From NCBI RefSeq assembly GCF_019352175.1, contig NZ_JACBYI010000027.1:1-64000 (forward strand): 64,000 bases of DNA, given 5' to 3'. The DNA is from Paenibacillus sp. S150 (GTDB taxonomy: Bacteria > Bacillota > Bacilli > Paenibacillales > Paenibacillaceae). This document shows positions 24,262 through 33,226 of this stretch, in pieces. Position numbers and translations under genes: made by a program. Under the pieces are notes generated by a model that was given only the letters and a program-made list of their open reading frames with translations, did not search any database and was not told the origin of the DNA. Position 1 is the first letter of the stretch; each line of letters starts with the position of its first letter.

Positions 24262-25092
24262 ATGAGTTATTTTAACGACCTTACATGGAAAGAGTCCATT
24301 AAAGATATAGTCGATATTCTGATCGTCAGCTATATTATCTACAAAGTGCTCAATATGGTGCGGGGTACCCGTGCCATCCAATTGCTGAAGGGGATACTGG
24401 TGCTGGTTGTAATCTGGGCAATAAGTACTTTGCTGGATCTGTATACCCTTAAATGGCTTATGAACCAGATATTTACATTCGGAATATTTGCGATATTTAT
24501 TATCTTCCAGCCGGAATTGCGAAGGGGGCTGGAGCAGCTGGGACGGGGGAAGTTTTTTGGACGGGCTGCCGAGAATGATGAGGAGATCAGCAAGCTGATT
24601 GGTGAAGTGATTAAAGCTGTGAATTATTTGGCGCAGCGGAAAATCGGGGCTCTAATTGTCTTCGAAAGGGCTACCGGGCTTAATGAATATACGGAGTCTG
24701 GGATTCCCATGCGTTCTGTGGTCAGCTCCGAGCTGCTGATTAATATCTTCATCCCGAATACGCCGCTGCACGATGGCGCGCTGATTATGCAGAATGGGCA
24801 GATTGCTGCCGCTGCTTGTTATTTGCCGCTGTCCGAGAATCCCTTCATCAGTAAGGAACTGGGGACACGTCACCGCGCGGCAATCGGCATCAGTGAAGTC
24901 GCAGATTCTGTCTCAGTTGTGGTCTCGGAAGAGACCGGCAAGATTTCGCTGGCAATCAACGGGCAGATCGTGCGCGATATTAAGGAAGAATCCCTGATTT
25001 CCAAGCTCTACCAAGAGCTGCGGGCTACTTCACCGCTGAAGGAGAAGAGCTCCGTTTTCTGGAAACGGAAGGGGGATAAGAGCAATGGATAG
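24262..25092 (+). CDS. cdaA: Diadenylate cyclase CdaA
   Basis: A 276-residue enzyme that joins two ATP into cyclic di-AMP. Three membrane segments occupy about 15-80. The catalytic DAC domain carries PLHDGALIM (DGA motif) and GTRHRAAIGI (RHR motif). GGGGG precedes the ATG. It overlaps cdaR by 8 bases; CdaR regulates CdaA and GlmM binds it, so the three genes encode partners. c-di-AMP controls potassium and osmolyte balance and links to cell-wall synthesis. Confidence 0.96.
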   Translation: MSYFNDLTWKESIKDIVDILIVSYIIYKVLNMVRGTRAIQLLKGILVLVVIWAISTLLDLYTLKWLMNQIFTFGIFAIFIIFQPELRRGLEQLGRGKFFGRAAENDEEISKLIGEVIKAVNYLAQRKIGALIVFERATGLNEYTESGIPMRSVVSSELLINIFIPNTPLHDGALIMQNGQIAAAACYLPLSENPFISKELGTRHRAAIGISEVADSVSVVVSEETGKISLAINGQIVRDIKEESLISKLYQELRATSPLKEKSSVFWKRKGDKSNG

Positions 25093-26548
25093 GTGGATGA
25101 AGAACAACAATTTCAACAAAATTCTCGCCCTTGTCTTCGCCATCATCCTCTGGATCATCGTCCACGTGGATACGGCGGCCACTAACCAGACGACGGTCAA
25201 CACGGAATCCAAGATTATTGAAAATGTAAAAATAGAGGAAACGGGCTTCGATGAAGAAAAATATGTAATTACCTCGCGGGATGCCGAAAGTGTCAGACTG
25301 GAGGTTATGGGCAAAAAATCAGATCTTACCTACAAGTTTTCCGATGCCTATAAAGTATGGGTGGACTTGAGTAATGTACAGCCGGGAGATAACACTCTTC
25401 CCCTGAATTACTCCCTGCCCAGCGGGGTAACATTGGAGGATATTACGCCGAATGAATTGAATGTGCATGTGGAGCTGCGGAATACCAAGTCTTTTCCCAT
25501 ATCCATTGTTACCAAGGGAGAGCCAGCGGCGGGCTACCAGGTAGGGACACCCGTTGTAGATCCAGCCGGGGAAGCACAGGTAACACTGCCAGCAAGTGAA
25601 CTCAGCAAGGTGGCCAAGGTGCAGGGAACCATCGAGCTGGAAGGCGAGGATGCCACAATCAGTGAAAAGAAACTGAAGCTGTATGCGGTTGACAGCAGCG
25701 GCAACGAGATTAAGGATGCGGTCATCGAGCCTTCTTCCGTAGCTGTGGAGCTGCCAATCACCCTTCCGTTCAAAAGCCTGCCGCTGAACATCAGCTTTAC
25801 CGGCCAGCTGCCGGGGACGTTGGCTCTATCCCGGGTGACACCGGAACAGGATACGGTAACGGTATATGGAACCGAAGAGGCCCTGGCTTCTTTATCGTCT
25901 TATGAAGCGACGCTGAATTTAAGCACACTGGGTTCCGCTGGCACCCAGGAGCTGAAGCTGGAACTGACAGCTCCGGAGGGTACCGCCAGGATTGAGCCTG
26001 CAGTCTTAAATGTGTCTGTAGTTACCTCGGAAATAGCAGAGAGGACCATCGACAATATCCCTATCAAGCTGGAGGGTGTGAACACCGGGCTTACCGCTCT
26101 GATTGCAGATCCGGCCGGCAAGGCTGTTACCCTGGCTGTATCAGGAGCTCCAGCCTTGCTGGATCAGCTGAATAAGGATAATATCAGCGTGGTGGCGGAT
26201 GTGGTCGGCCTCACCGCCGGAATTCATGAGGTGGCTCTGCAGGTTTCGCTGCCCAGGTTCATTACACTGGGGAACGCTACGCAGCGGCTCACCGCAACTG
26301 TAGAGCTGCAGGCACCGTCAACCCCTGCACCCACTGAGACCCCGGATAACGGCAGTGTAAACACGGTAAGCCCTGAGCCAAGCACTGAGCCAGCCTCCGG
26401 CGAGGAAAGTACTCCAGAGCCTGTGCAGAGCGGAGATAGCTCTGTGCCTGCGGCCACGCCTACTCCTTCCGACGGAGCAGCGGAGAACAGCGGCACTTCC
26501 GGTGCTAACGGGACCGGCAACAATGCAGGCAGTACTGGCGGGACGTAA
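25085..26548 (+). CDS. cdaR: CdaR, YbbR-domain regulator of CdaA
   Basis: A 487-residue protein. An N-terminal membrane anchor (KILALVFAIILWIIVHVD, about 9-27) is followed by four extracellular YbbR repeats of about 80-90 residues (each with the pattern of beta strands ending in VxVxL-type segments), then a Pro/Thr/Ser/Gly-rich C-terminal tail of about 75 residues (from STPAPTETPDNGSVNT). The long tail is not needed for the known function and may be a wall-spanning spacer. ATG at 25085 overlaps cdaA. It modulates c-di-AMP production by binding CdaA in the membrane. Confidence 0.93.
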   Translation: MDRWMKNNNFNKILALVFAIILWIIVHVDTAATNQTTVNTESKIIENVKIEETGFDEEKYVITSRDAESVRLEVMGKKSDLTYKFSDAYKVWVDLSNVQPGDNTLPLNYSLPSGVTLEDITPNELNVHVELRNTKSFPISIVTKGEPAAGYQVGTPVVDPAGEAQVTLPASELSKVAKVQGTIELEGEDATISEKKLKLYAVDSSGNEIKDAVIEPSSVAVELPITLPFKSLPLNISFTGQLPGTLALSRVTPEQDTVTVYGTEEALASLSSYEATLNLSTLGSAGTQELKLELTAPEGTARIEPAVLNVSVVTSEIAERTIDNIPIKLEGVNTGLTALIADPAGKAVTLAVSGAPALLDQLNKDNISVVADVVGLTAGIHEVALQVSLPRFITLGNATQRLTATVELQAPSTPAPTETPDNGSVNTVSPEPSTEPASGEESTPEPVQSGDSSVPAATPTPSDGAAENSGTSGANGTGNNAGSTGGT

Positions 26549-26657
26549 CTTTTCCAGCCGGTGTACGTCTATATTAAGTGTTATAAGCACACGAAATAGG
26601 GATTCATTCATACAATAATTCATTAAGCTGAAGCAGCGTATTCAAAGGAGAAAACAG

Positions 26658-27998
26658 ATGGGTAAGTATTTTGGAACAGATGGGGTGCGCGGAGTCGCAA
26701 ACCGGGAATTAACAGCAGAGACGGCCTATAGCATCGGCCGCTGCGGAGGATATGTATTGGCAGGCAATGTGGAGAAGCCTAAGGTGGTTATAGGCATGGA
26801 CACGCGTATTTCGGGTCCGCTGCTGGAATCGGCGCTTGTAGCTGGCATGTTGTCCATTGGTGCCCGGGTTATCCGGCTTGGTGTCGTGAGCACGCCTGCT
26901 GTGGCTTATATTACAAGATTGCTGAAGGCAGATGCGGGAGTGATGATTTCCGCCTCCCATAATCCGGTTGAGGATAACGGGATTAAGTTCTTTGGCGGGG
27001 ACGGCTTCAAGCTGACGGATGAAACCGAGCTGCGCATTGAAGAGCTGATGGATGCAGAGGCAGATGAATTGCCGCGGCCTGTAGGTGCAGGTCTGGGGAC
27101 AGTAAGCATAGATAACGATGCGAAATATTTGTATTTGGAATACCTCAAAACAACGATTTCCCATAAATTCACTGGCCTTAAGGTTGTGCTGGACTGTGCC
27201 CATGGAGCGGCTTATGAATTGGCGCCGCGCTTGTTCAGGGAGCTTGGCGCAGAAGTGATTGCCATCGGTTCGGAGCCGGACGGACTGAATATAAATGACG
27301 GCTTCGGCTCCACGCATCCGGAGACGCTGCGCGAGGAAGTGCTGCGACAGGGTGCGGATCTGGGGCTTGCTTTTGACGGGGATGCCGACCGGCTGATTGC
27401 CATTGATGAGAACGGCGACGAAGTCGACGGAGACTTTATCCTCTGTATTTGCGGGGATGCCATGAACCGTGCCGGCAAGCTTAAAGACGGTACTATTGTA
27501 TCCACGGTAATGAGCAATATCGGTTTCTACAAAGCGACGGAGCAATTGTCGTTGAACACGGCCAAAACCGCAGTAGGTGACCGTTATGTGATGGAGGAAA
27601 TGCGGCGTGGCGGTTACAATCTGGGCGGCGAACAGTCCGGTCATGTGATTTTCCTGGATTATAATACAACAGGTGACGGTATTCTGACGGCGATCCAACT
27701 GGTGGACACGATGAAGGCATCGGGCAAGAAGCTCAGTGCGCTGAAGGCAATGATGACCAAATACCCCCAGGTGCTTGTGAATGTGCGCGTACAGGATAAA
27801 ACCAATTATCCGAACAATCCGGCGATTGAAGCAGCCATTCATGACGTTGAGGGCAAGCTCGGCGACAATGGCCGTGTACTGGTGCGTCCTTCCGGAACCG
27901 AACCGCTGATCCGCGTAATGGCGGAAGGACCGGATAAGGCGGAGCTGGATCTGTATGTCGGGCAAATTGTTGATGTCGTTCAGCGCGAATTGGTTTAA
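26658..27998 (+). CDS. glmM: Phosphoglucosamine mutase
   Basis: A 446-residue enzyme that converts glucosamine-6-phosphate to glucosamine-1-phosphate on the way to UDP-GlcNAc. It carries the phosphoserine loop MISASHNPVEDNG, the metal loop DGDADRLI, the sugar loop GGEQSGH and the C-terminal phosphate site RPSGTEPLIRVM. AAAGGAG precedes the ATG. It is the third gene of the conserved cdaA-cdaR-glmM group; the product of GlmS, encoded just downstream, is its substrate. Length is normal. Confidence 0.97.
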   Translation: MGKYFGTDGVRGVANRELTAETAYSIGRCGGYVLAGNVEKPKVVIGMDTRISGPLLESALVAGMLSIGARVIRLGVVSTPAVAYITRLLKADAGVMISASHNPVEDNGIKFFGGDGFKLTDETELRIEELMDAEADELPRPVGAGLGTVSIDNDAKYLYLEYLKTTISHKFTGLKVVLDCAHGAAYELAPRLFRELGAEVIAIGSEPDGLNINDGFGSTHPETLREEVLRQGADLGLAFDGDADRLIAIDENGDEVDGDFILCICGDAMNRAGKLKDGTIVSTVMSNIGFYKATEQLSLNTAKTAVGDRYVMEEMRRGGYNLGGEQSGHVIFLDYNTTGDGILTAIQLVDTMKASGKKLSALKAMMTKYPQVLVNVRVQDKTNYPNNPAIEAAIHDVEGKLGDNGRVLVRPSGTEPLIRVMAEGPDKAELDLYVGQIVDVVQRELV

Positions 27999-28026
27999 TT
28001 AGGAATATTAATGCTGTAGCGGTTCT

Positions 28027-28062
28027 GCCGGTGAAGTGGATGCTTGATCTTGCTTCACCGGC
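28027..28062 (+). terminator. Hairpin after glmM
   Basis: Stem GCCGGTGAAG / CTTCACCGGC, followed by a weak T-rich stretch (GTTTATTTTG). Probably ends the cdaA-cdaR-glmM message. Confidence 0.6.
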
Positions 28063-28122
28063 TGAATGTTTATTTTGTCCAATTTCTTGCATGAGCTGTC
28101 AAAAGTATTCCTGTGGCGCGCA

Positions 28123-28151
28123 TTGCCAAAACGATGTAAGGTGCATATAAT
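28123..28151 (+). promoter_or_regulatory. glmS promoter
   Basis: TTGCCA (28123-28128), 17-base spacer, TATAAT (28146-28151). It lies about 55 bases before the ribozyme, so the ribozyme is transcribed in the 5' leader. Confidence 0.85.
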
Positions 28152-28205
28152 AGATTAAGTGTCATTCCAGAAGGAAAGCGGGGATAGTAAGGTTGGCAAC
28201 AGTAA

Positions 28206-28430
28206 GCGCCAGAGCTTGATCTTGCGCGGGGGAGAAGGGAAAGCCGGTATTTGCCGATAAGGGCAGGGCTTGAACGGATCACGGCAGATGTAAGCTGACG
28301 AGGTGGAGGTGTTCGAAATGTTCGGCGGGGACCTCCCGGTGATGCACCAGAGCCGTAAATGGAAACGGAAAATGCGAGGGCGACCTTTCACACAACGTTT
28401 CTGTGGGTGCAAGCAGAATTGTATAAATCA
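28206..28430 (+). ncRNA. glmS ribozyme
   Basis: A self-cleaving riboswitch that is activated by glucosamine-6-phosphate and lowers glmS expression. The cleavage site A|GCGCCAGAGCTT lies at 28205/28206; the conserved core includes GCTGACGAGGTGGAGGT, TTCGAAATGTTCGGCGG and GACCTCCCGGTGATGCACC. The P3/P4 region seems to reach about 28430 (AGGGCGACCTTTCACACAAC), though the 3' limit is approximate. About 240 bases of further leader separate it from the glmS start. Confidence 0.92.
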
Positions 28431-28670
28431 TGGGTATGCGCGATAACGGAAAGTAACAAAGCGTTCTGCCACGGCAGAGGAGAAGACTGTACATTTCATG
28501 AGCATAGCTGCAAGGAGACGGGAATACTGTCCTTTTAGGGTCACGCAGCCGTTCTCGCTTGCCCAAGTCTGAAATACAACAGAATATTTGCTTTTTCTCA
28601 AAAAACATGCCGCACGGCACGTTTCTTTCCTTATGCCGCCCACACTATAAATTGGACGGAGGAAAATATA

Positions 28671-30503
28671 ATGTGTGGTATTGTAGGATATATCGGGAAT
28701 CAGAATTCGCAGGGAATCTTGGTCGAGGGTTTGAAAAAGCTGGAGTATCGCGGGTATGATTCGGCCGGGATTGCCGTATTTACCAAGGATGGCCTTCAGG
28801 TTGTAAAAGCGCAGGGCCGCATGGCGAACCTGGAATCGAGGCTGGAAGCTAGTCCACTGACAGGCAGCGCCGGAATCGGGCATACACGCTGGGCCACGCA
28901 CGGCAAGCCTTCCGATGAGAACTCCCACCCTCACACCGATGAGAGCCGTAAGTTCTCGGTCGTTCACAACGGGATTGTTGAGAACTACCTGGACCTTAAG
29001 GAAGAACTGATTGCCGGAGGATGCCACTTCACTTCCGAAACGGATACGGAGGTTATTTCCCACCTGATTGCCCGCGAATACAACGGTGATATCGTAAAAG
29101 CTGTCCAAAAAGCGATTACTTTCATGCGCGGTGCATTTGCACTGGGAGTTCTAACAGAATATGAGCCCGACAAACTGGTGGCTGTTCGTCAAGCCAGTCC
29201 GCTGATCATTGGTCTGGGCGAAGGTGAAAACTTTATCGGGTCCGATATTCCGGCTTTGCTGGAATACACCCGCAACGTATATATTTTGAACGACGGCGAA
29301 ATGGCTGTGCTGACACGGGATGCTGTCGAATTGATGACGATTGAAGGCAACTTTATTTCTCGGGAAATGATTACTGTCGATTGGGATGCGGTTACCGCAG
29401 AAAAAGGCGGCTATGAGCATTTCATGCTGAAAGAAATCCACGAGCAGCCCAAAGCTTACCGCGATACCATGCGCGGACGGATGAATGCTGAAGGAAATAA
29501 AGTTATTCTGCCGGAGCTGAACCTGACGGAAGAACAGATCAAGAACATCCGCAACATCCAGATCGTTGCTTGTGGGACTGCTTATAATGCAGGTCTCGTT
29601 GGACGCAATCTGATTGAAGCCCTGGTTCGTATTCCTGTGGAAAATGACATCGCTTCGGAATACCGTTACCGTTCGCCGATTGTAACTCCGGAAACCCTGG
29701 TTATCGTAGTCAGCCAATCCGGCGAAACTGCGGATACCCTGGCTGCGCTGCGTGAAGGCCAGGCAAACGGTGCGCATGTGCTGGCCATCACCAACGTAGT
29801 GGGCAGCTCCATTGCCCGTGAAGCCAATGATGTGCTGGTAACCCTGGCTGGACCGGAAATTGCGGTGGCTTCCACCAAAGCTTACACTTCGCAGCTGATT
29901 GCCTTTACCTTGCTTGGTCTGTATATGGCTGAGGTGCGCGGAACACAGACTGAAGCACAGGTTGCTGAAATTCTGGCCGCAATGCAGTCCCTGCCTGAGC
30001 AGGTGGAACAAATCCTGGCACAAAAAGAAGCGATCAAAACCTACGCCGAGCAAATCGCCGTGCATAAGCACCTGTTCTTCATCGGCCGCGGCATAGATTA
30101 CGCAGTAGCCCAGGAAGGATCGCTGAAGCTGAAAGAAATCTCCTACATTCACTCCGAAGCTTATGCTGCAGGTGAATTGAAGCACGGTACCCTGGCGCTG
30201 ATCGAAGAAGGCGTTCCGGTTATTGCCCTGGCAACCCAGGAATCGGTGCTGGAGAAGACGGTAAGCAACATCAAGGAAGTGAAAGCCCGCGGTGCAGATG
30301 TCCTGGCCATCACACATGAAGAGCATGTCACCGACCTGCTGAGATCCGTCGATCAAGCCTTCGTTATTCCGAAGACCCTGCCGCTGCTGACCGCTGCATT
30401 GTCCGTAGTTACGCTGCAGCTGCTGGCTTACTACGCTTCGCTGGCCCTGGGCCACGATGTGGATAAACCACGGAATTTGGCGAAGAGTGTTACGGTGGAG
30501 TAG
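28671..30503 (+). CDS. glmS: Glutamine-fructose-6-phosphate aminotransferase
   Basis: A 610-residue enzyme making glucosamine-6-phosphate from fructose-6-phosphate and glutamine. The N-terminal glutaminase has catalytic Cys after the start Met (MCGIVGYIG), with RWATHG and NGIVENY; the isomerase half carries two SIS domains (GTAYNAG, SQSGETADTL, EVASTK-type AVASTKAYTSQL, LKLKEISYIHSEAYAAGELK) and ends DKPRNLAKSVTVE. GGAGG precedes the ATG. Expression is controlled by the upstream ribozyme. The product feeds GlmM encoded upstream. Confidence 0.98.
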   Translation: MCGIVGYIGNQNSQGILVEGLKKLEYRGYDSAGIAVFTKDGLQVVKAQGRMANLESRLEASPLTGSAGIGHTRWATHGKPSDENSHPHTDESRKFSVVHNGIVENYLDLKEELIAGGCHFTSETDTEVISHLIAREYNGDIVKAVQKAITFMRGAFALGVLTEYEPDKLVAVRQASPLIIGLGEGENFIGSDIPALLEYTRNVYILNDGEMAVLTRDAVELMTIEGNFISREMITVDWDAVTAEKGGYEHFMLKEIHEQPKAYRDTMRGRMNAEGNKVILPELNLTEEQIKNIRNIQIVACGTAYNAGLVGRNLIEALVRIPVENDIASEYRYRSPIVTPETLVIVVSQSGETADTLAALREGQANGAHVLAITNVVGSSIAREANDVLVTLAGPEIAVASTKAYTSQLIAFTLLGLYMAEVRGTQTEAQVAEILAAMQSLPEQVEQILAQKEAIKTYAEQIAVHKHLFFIGRGIDYAVAQEGSLKLKEISYIHSEAYAAGELKHGTLALIEEGVPVIALATQESVLEKTVSNIKEVKARGADVLAITHEEHVTDLLRSVDQAFVIPKTLPLLTAALSVVTLQLLAYYASLALGHDVDKPRNLAKSVTVE

Positions 30504-30571
30504 GTGATTTCTGGTTAAGGGCAAGCTTGATAAATTACATTAGTGTGTTGTTCTGAGAAAGCTTAAGATCT

Positions 30572-30610
30572 AGAGCCGTCCTGAAATTCCAGGGCGGCTC
30601 TATCTTTTTT
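30572..30610 (+). terminator. glmS terminator
   Basis: Stem AGAGCCGTCCTG / CAGGGCGGCTCT, loop AAATTC, then a T-run. Confidence 0.88.
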
Positions 30611-30613
30611 CTT

Positions 30614-30841
30614 GATGGAAAAAGTAACACTATTGGGCTGGAACCCTGGCTTTAACGGGTTTTAGTGGGATTTTGTACACTTAATGGAGGCCCACTCCCC
30701 CCATACGGCTGATTTCAGACGAGCTAGTTGTACTTTTTCCCACTAAGGCTGGTCCAGGATTCGAATGCATTGGATTAGTGTTCCTTTTTCCCACTAAGGT
30801 GGGCTGCCCTTTTTGTTATTGTTCCAAGTTCATCTTATATG
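30614..30841 (+). repeat. Family B repeat, copy 2
   Basis: Aligned over its whole length with 21275-21521: it shares GGAAAAAGTAACACTA, TTTTAGTGGGATTTTGTACA, GTTGTACTTTTTCCCACTAA and TTCCAAGTTCATCTTAT. The 3' end is shorter. It lies directly after the glmS terminator. Confidence 0.75.
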
Positions 30842-31257
30842 GACTGAAAAATAAAATATTAGACTGACGATGCTTCATTAAGCTAACGGGCAGGCTAACG
30901 GAATGGGACTGCAGTCGAAAAAAAGAACAAAAAATTGCCCGATTAACGATACTCGATACCCATGGTACCCTGAAGGAGAACAATATTGCGTCATCTGACC
31001 TGGTTATTGTCTGAATCAATCGGCATTTCCGGATTTGTTGCGCGGTTCGCCGGAGATGAATTGTCCGCGCTGAATATGATTTCGTCCAAGCGAGCAGCCT
31101 CATCACGATCTATGTACATGCTGTCCCCGAACATGCTTCGATTTGAAGATGGGAACGAAATATCGTTTACACGATCACCTGTAATGAATAAAGAAAGATG
31201 CTGTGCCGAATACGAAAAAAAGAAGCCGACCATTTCGTTGATCGACCTCTATTTATT
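30842..31257. other. Region without a recognisable gene
   Basis: Open frames exist on both strands (for example 30991-31233 minus, 80 codons, immediately downstream of the aminopeptidase gene), but I see no convincing ribosome site, motif or terminator that favours one. The minus-strand frame could be a decayed gene end. Treated as unassigned. Confidence 0.4.
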
Positions 31258-32004
31258 CTATTGCGCGGTCAAAATTTGTGGACCTTCAGCCGTGATGGCG
31301 ATCGTATGCTCGTATTGGGCGGCAAGCTTGTTGTCCATCGTCCGTGCGGTCCAGCCGTCCGGATCGATTGTCATGAGGTAGGTGCCTTCGGTGATCATGG
31401 GCTCAATCGTGAACACCATACCTTCCTTGATACGGAGGCCTTTTCCGGGCTTGCCGACATGCATATAAGTCGGTTCCTCGTGCAGGTCGCGGCCGATGCC
31501 ATGGGCGAGAAGGTCCCGCACGACGCCGAAACCATGTGATTCCGCATGCCGCTGAATCGTGCTCGTCACGTCGCCGAGTCGATTGCCGGGCTGCGCCTGC
31601 CCGATGCCCAGGCCAAGACATTCCTTCGTGACGCGCATCAACTTCTCGGCCGTCGGCGAGATCTTCCCGACTGCATAGCTCCAAGCCGAATCGCCGAGCC
31701 AGCCGTCGAGCTCCGCGACCGTGTCAATCGTCACGATATCGCCTTCCTCAAGTGGCTTATTGCTGGGGAAGCCATGCGCGATCACGTCGTTGACGGAGGC
31801 ACAGGTCGCATATGGATAGCCCTTGTAGCCCTTCTCGTATGGCTTGGCGCCGTGCTTCAAAATAATGTCTTCGAATATGCGCTCAATCTCGTTCGTTGTG
31901 ATGCCCGGTTTGATGAGCGGGGCAATTGTACGGTGGCATTCAGCCACCACTTGGCATGCCTTGCGGATGGATTCGATTTCATGCTTGCTTTTTAAGATGA
32001 TCAT
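31258..32004 (-). CDS. map: Type I methionine aminopeptidase (accessory copy)
   Basis: A 248-residue methionine aminopeptidase that removes the first Met from new proteins. The five metal ligands and the His are present: DTVAELDGWLGDSAW (two Asp), AHGIGRDLHEEP (His), FTIEPM (Glu) and QYEHTIAI (Glu), plus IAHGFP (His). I start at the ATG at 32004; the nearest AAGGAG is 13 bases upstream, a long spacing. The essential chromosomal map gene is usually in the ribosomal protein cluster with adk and secY, so this copy is probably a second one. It sits 7 bases behind a TetR-type gene and the DNA is GC-richer than the following operon. Confidence 0.85.
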   Translation of the reverse strand: MIILKSKHEIESIRKACQVVAECHRTIAPLIKPGITTNEIERIFEDIILKHGAKPYEKGYKGYPYATCASVNDVIAHGFPSNKPLEEGDIVTIDTVAELDGWLGDSAWSYAVGKISPTAEKLMRVTKECLGLGIGQAQPGNRLGDVTSTIQRHAESHGFGVVRDLLAHGIGRDLHEEPTYMHVGKPGKGLRIKEGMVFTIEPMITEGTYLMTIDPDGWTARTMDNKLAAQYEHTIAITAEGPQILTAQ

Positions 32005-32011
32005 ACTTGTA

Positions 32012-32596
32012 TCAGGACTCCTTCGTAATAGCTTGCATAGCGAGTCGGGCGATCCGGCCGACGTCCAGGTCGGAATTTCCGGCATAGTAGTGCAGCCCGC
32101 AGCAACCGACCAGCACGGCAAGCATATGGTCGACGCTGTCGTCTTCGCACTGGGCGATCGATTGGAGTGGAACGTACAGCCGTTCCATAAATTTTCTTTT
32201 GGCGTGGTGTCGATCCCTCTCAGGCAAGCCTGCATAATGTTCCGCCGCCATTTTGTAGACGAGATATGCGCGGGCGTCCGACTGCCACAGCCGGAGCAGC
32301 GCTTTACAATATGTCAACAACTGCCGGTCATCCGGGGGGCTGCCGCTGATGTTCGCCCATTTTGCGATAACTTGCTCGCATCGCTCGAAGCCGCTTCCTA
32401 ACACATCGTCTATTAATAAATGCCGGTTGGGGTAATAATGGTATACTGTGCCGTAACCAAGCCCTGCCTCGCGGGCGACGTCGCGAATATCAAAGCTGCC
32501 GCCCGTGCGAAAGTAGGAGCGCGCGGCGACATCCAGGATCTGTTCTCTGCGCTGCATACGTATGAGCTCATTTTGTTCTTTGGTACGGGGGCACAT
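32012..32596 (-). CDS. TetR-family regulator
   Basis: A 194-residue TetR/AcrR-type repressor. The N-terminal helix-turn-helix is clear (REQILDVAARSYFRTGGSFD, REAGLGYGTVYHYYPNRHLL). The C-terminal ligand-binding part is helical. AGGAGG precedes the ATG at 32596 by 11 bases; longer frames have no site. It forms an operon with the downstream methionine aminopeptidase gene. Such regulators usually control themselves and the neighbouring gene in answer to a small molecule, so the aminopeptidase is probably inducible, which is unusual. Ligand unknown. Confidence 0.85.
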   Translation of the reverse strand: MCPRTKEQNELIRMQRREQILDVAARSYFRTGGSFDIRDVAREAGLGYGTVYHYYPNRHLLIDDVLGSGFERCEQVIAKWANISGSPPDDRQLLTYCKALLRLWQSDARAYLVYKMAAEHYAGLPERDRHHAKRKFMERLYVPLQSIAQCEDDSVDHMLAVLVGCCGLHYYAGNSDLDVGRIARLAMQAITKES

Positions 32597-32746
32597 GGGC
32601 GTGAGAACCTCCTTATGTAGACCTGCAAATTTGTCGATATAAAGATAGTAACGCATGGGGCGGAGAAATGCAAAAGATCTGTTGGTGTTCGATGAAAAAG
32701 TTGTAGACTGGGCGCTGGCATTAACCAAACGGGAAACGTTAGTTCA

Positions 32747-32938
32747 ATGAAACAGCGACAGTCTAACACTTTAATTTCTGCTGGCAATAAGGTAACTTTT
32801 GCTGTAAAAACGGAGATCTCACAAGGCCGGGTTGGTGGAATTGAGCAGGGTAAGACTAAACCCTCGGCTGAGATTCTAATTGAATTAAGAAAAGAATTTA
32901 ATGCTGATTTAAACTGGTTATTCGACGGGGATAAATAA
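32747..32938 (+). pseudogene. Truncated Xre-type HTH gene
   Basis: The last 45 residues of the frame (ISQGRVGGIEQGKTKPSAEI, NADLNWLFDGD) match the C-terminal half of a small Xre-like helix-turn-helix regulator, but the first helix and the normal start are missing; the upstream residues are unrelated. There is no ribosome site before the ATG. It is a fragment, adjacent to the TetR gene and the MFS/ATP-grasp operon, and marks a boundary between DNA segments of different composition. Confidence 0.7.
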
Positions 32939-33020
32939 AAGTGATGGATTTTAATCTGGGATTATTGGAAGGCTGATCATTGAGCTCTAATAAATAATAT
33001 ATCGGGGCACCCAAAGGTTC

Positions 33021-33049
33021 TTGACATCTAGCTGCCAGAAGAAAATAAT
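33021..33049 (+). promoter_or_regulatory. Promoter of the MFS/ATP-grasp operon
   Basis: TTGACA (33021-33026), 17-base spacer, AATAAT (33044-33049). About 175 bases of leader follow before the MFS start; I see no riboswitch-like structure in it. Confidence 0.65.
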
Positions 33050-33226
33050 GTTTAGGCTAAGAAAATAAAGTACTAAACTGTCAAGGACATTAAATTAAAG
33101 GGCAGAATAGCTCAATAATTTTGCGAATACTCTACATATGGAGTTATTTACGAAGTTCGTATATAGAACGATTGTCTGCTATAAGTCTATCCGGTAAGTT
33201 CGGAGCAAAGTGAAAGTGGGCGTAAA

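Noticed and set aside
26709..27965. A 418-codon open frame on the minus strand across glmM
   Set aside because: It is antisense to an intact glmM with all catalytic motifs; composition is that of a shadow frame (His/Gln/Arg-rich) and it lacks a ribosome site.
29151..30524. A 457-codon minus-strand frame across glmS
   Set aside because: Shadow of glmS; no start signal and no recognisable domain.
30986..31381. A 131-codon plus-strand frame overlapping the end of the methionine aminopeptidase gene
   Set aside because: It overlaps the C-terminal end of an intact gene on the other strand and has no homology or ribosome site that I can see.
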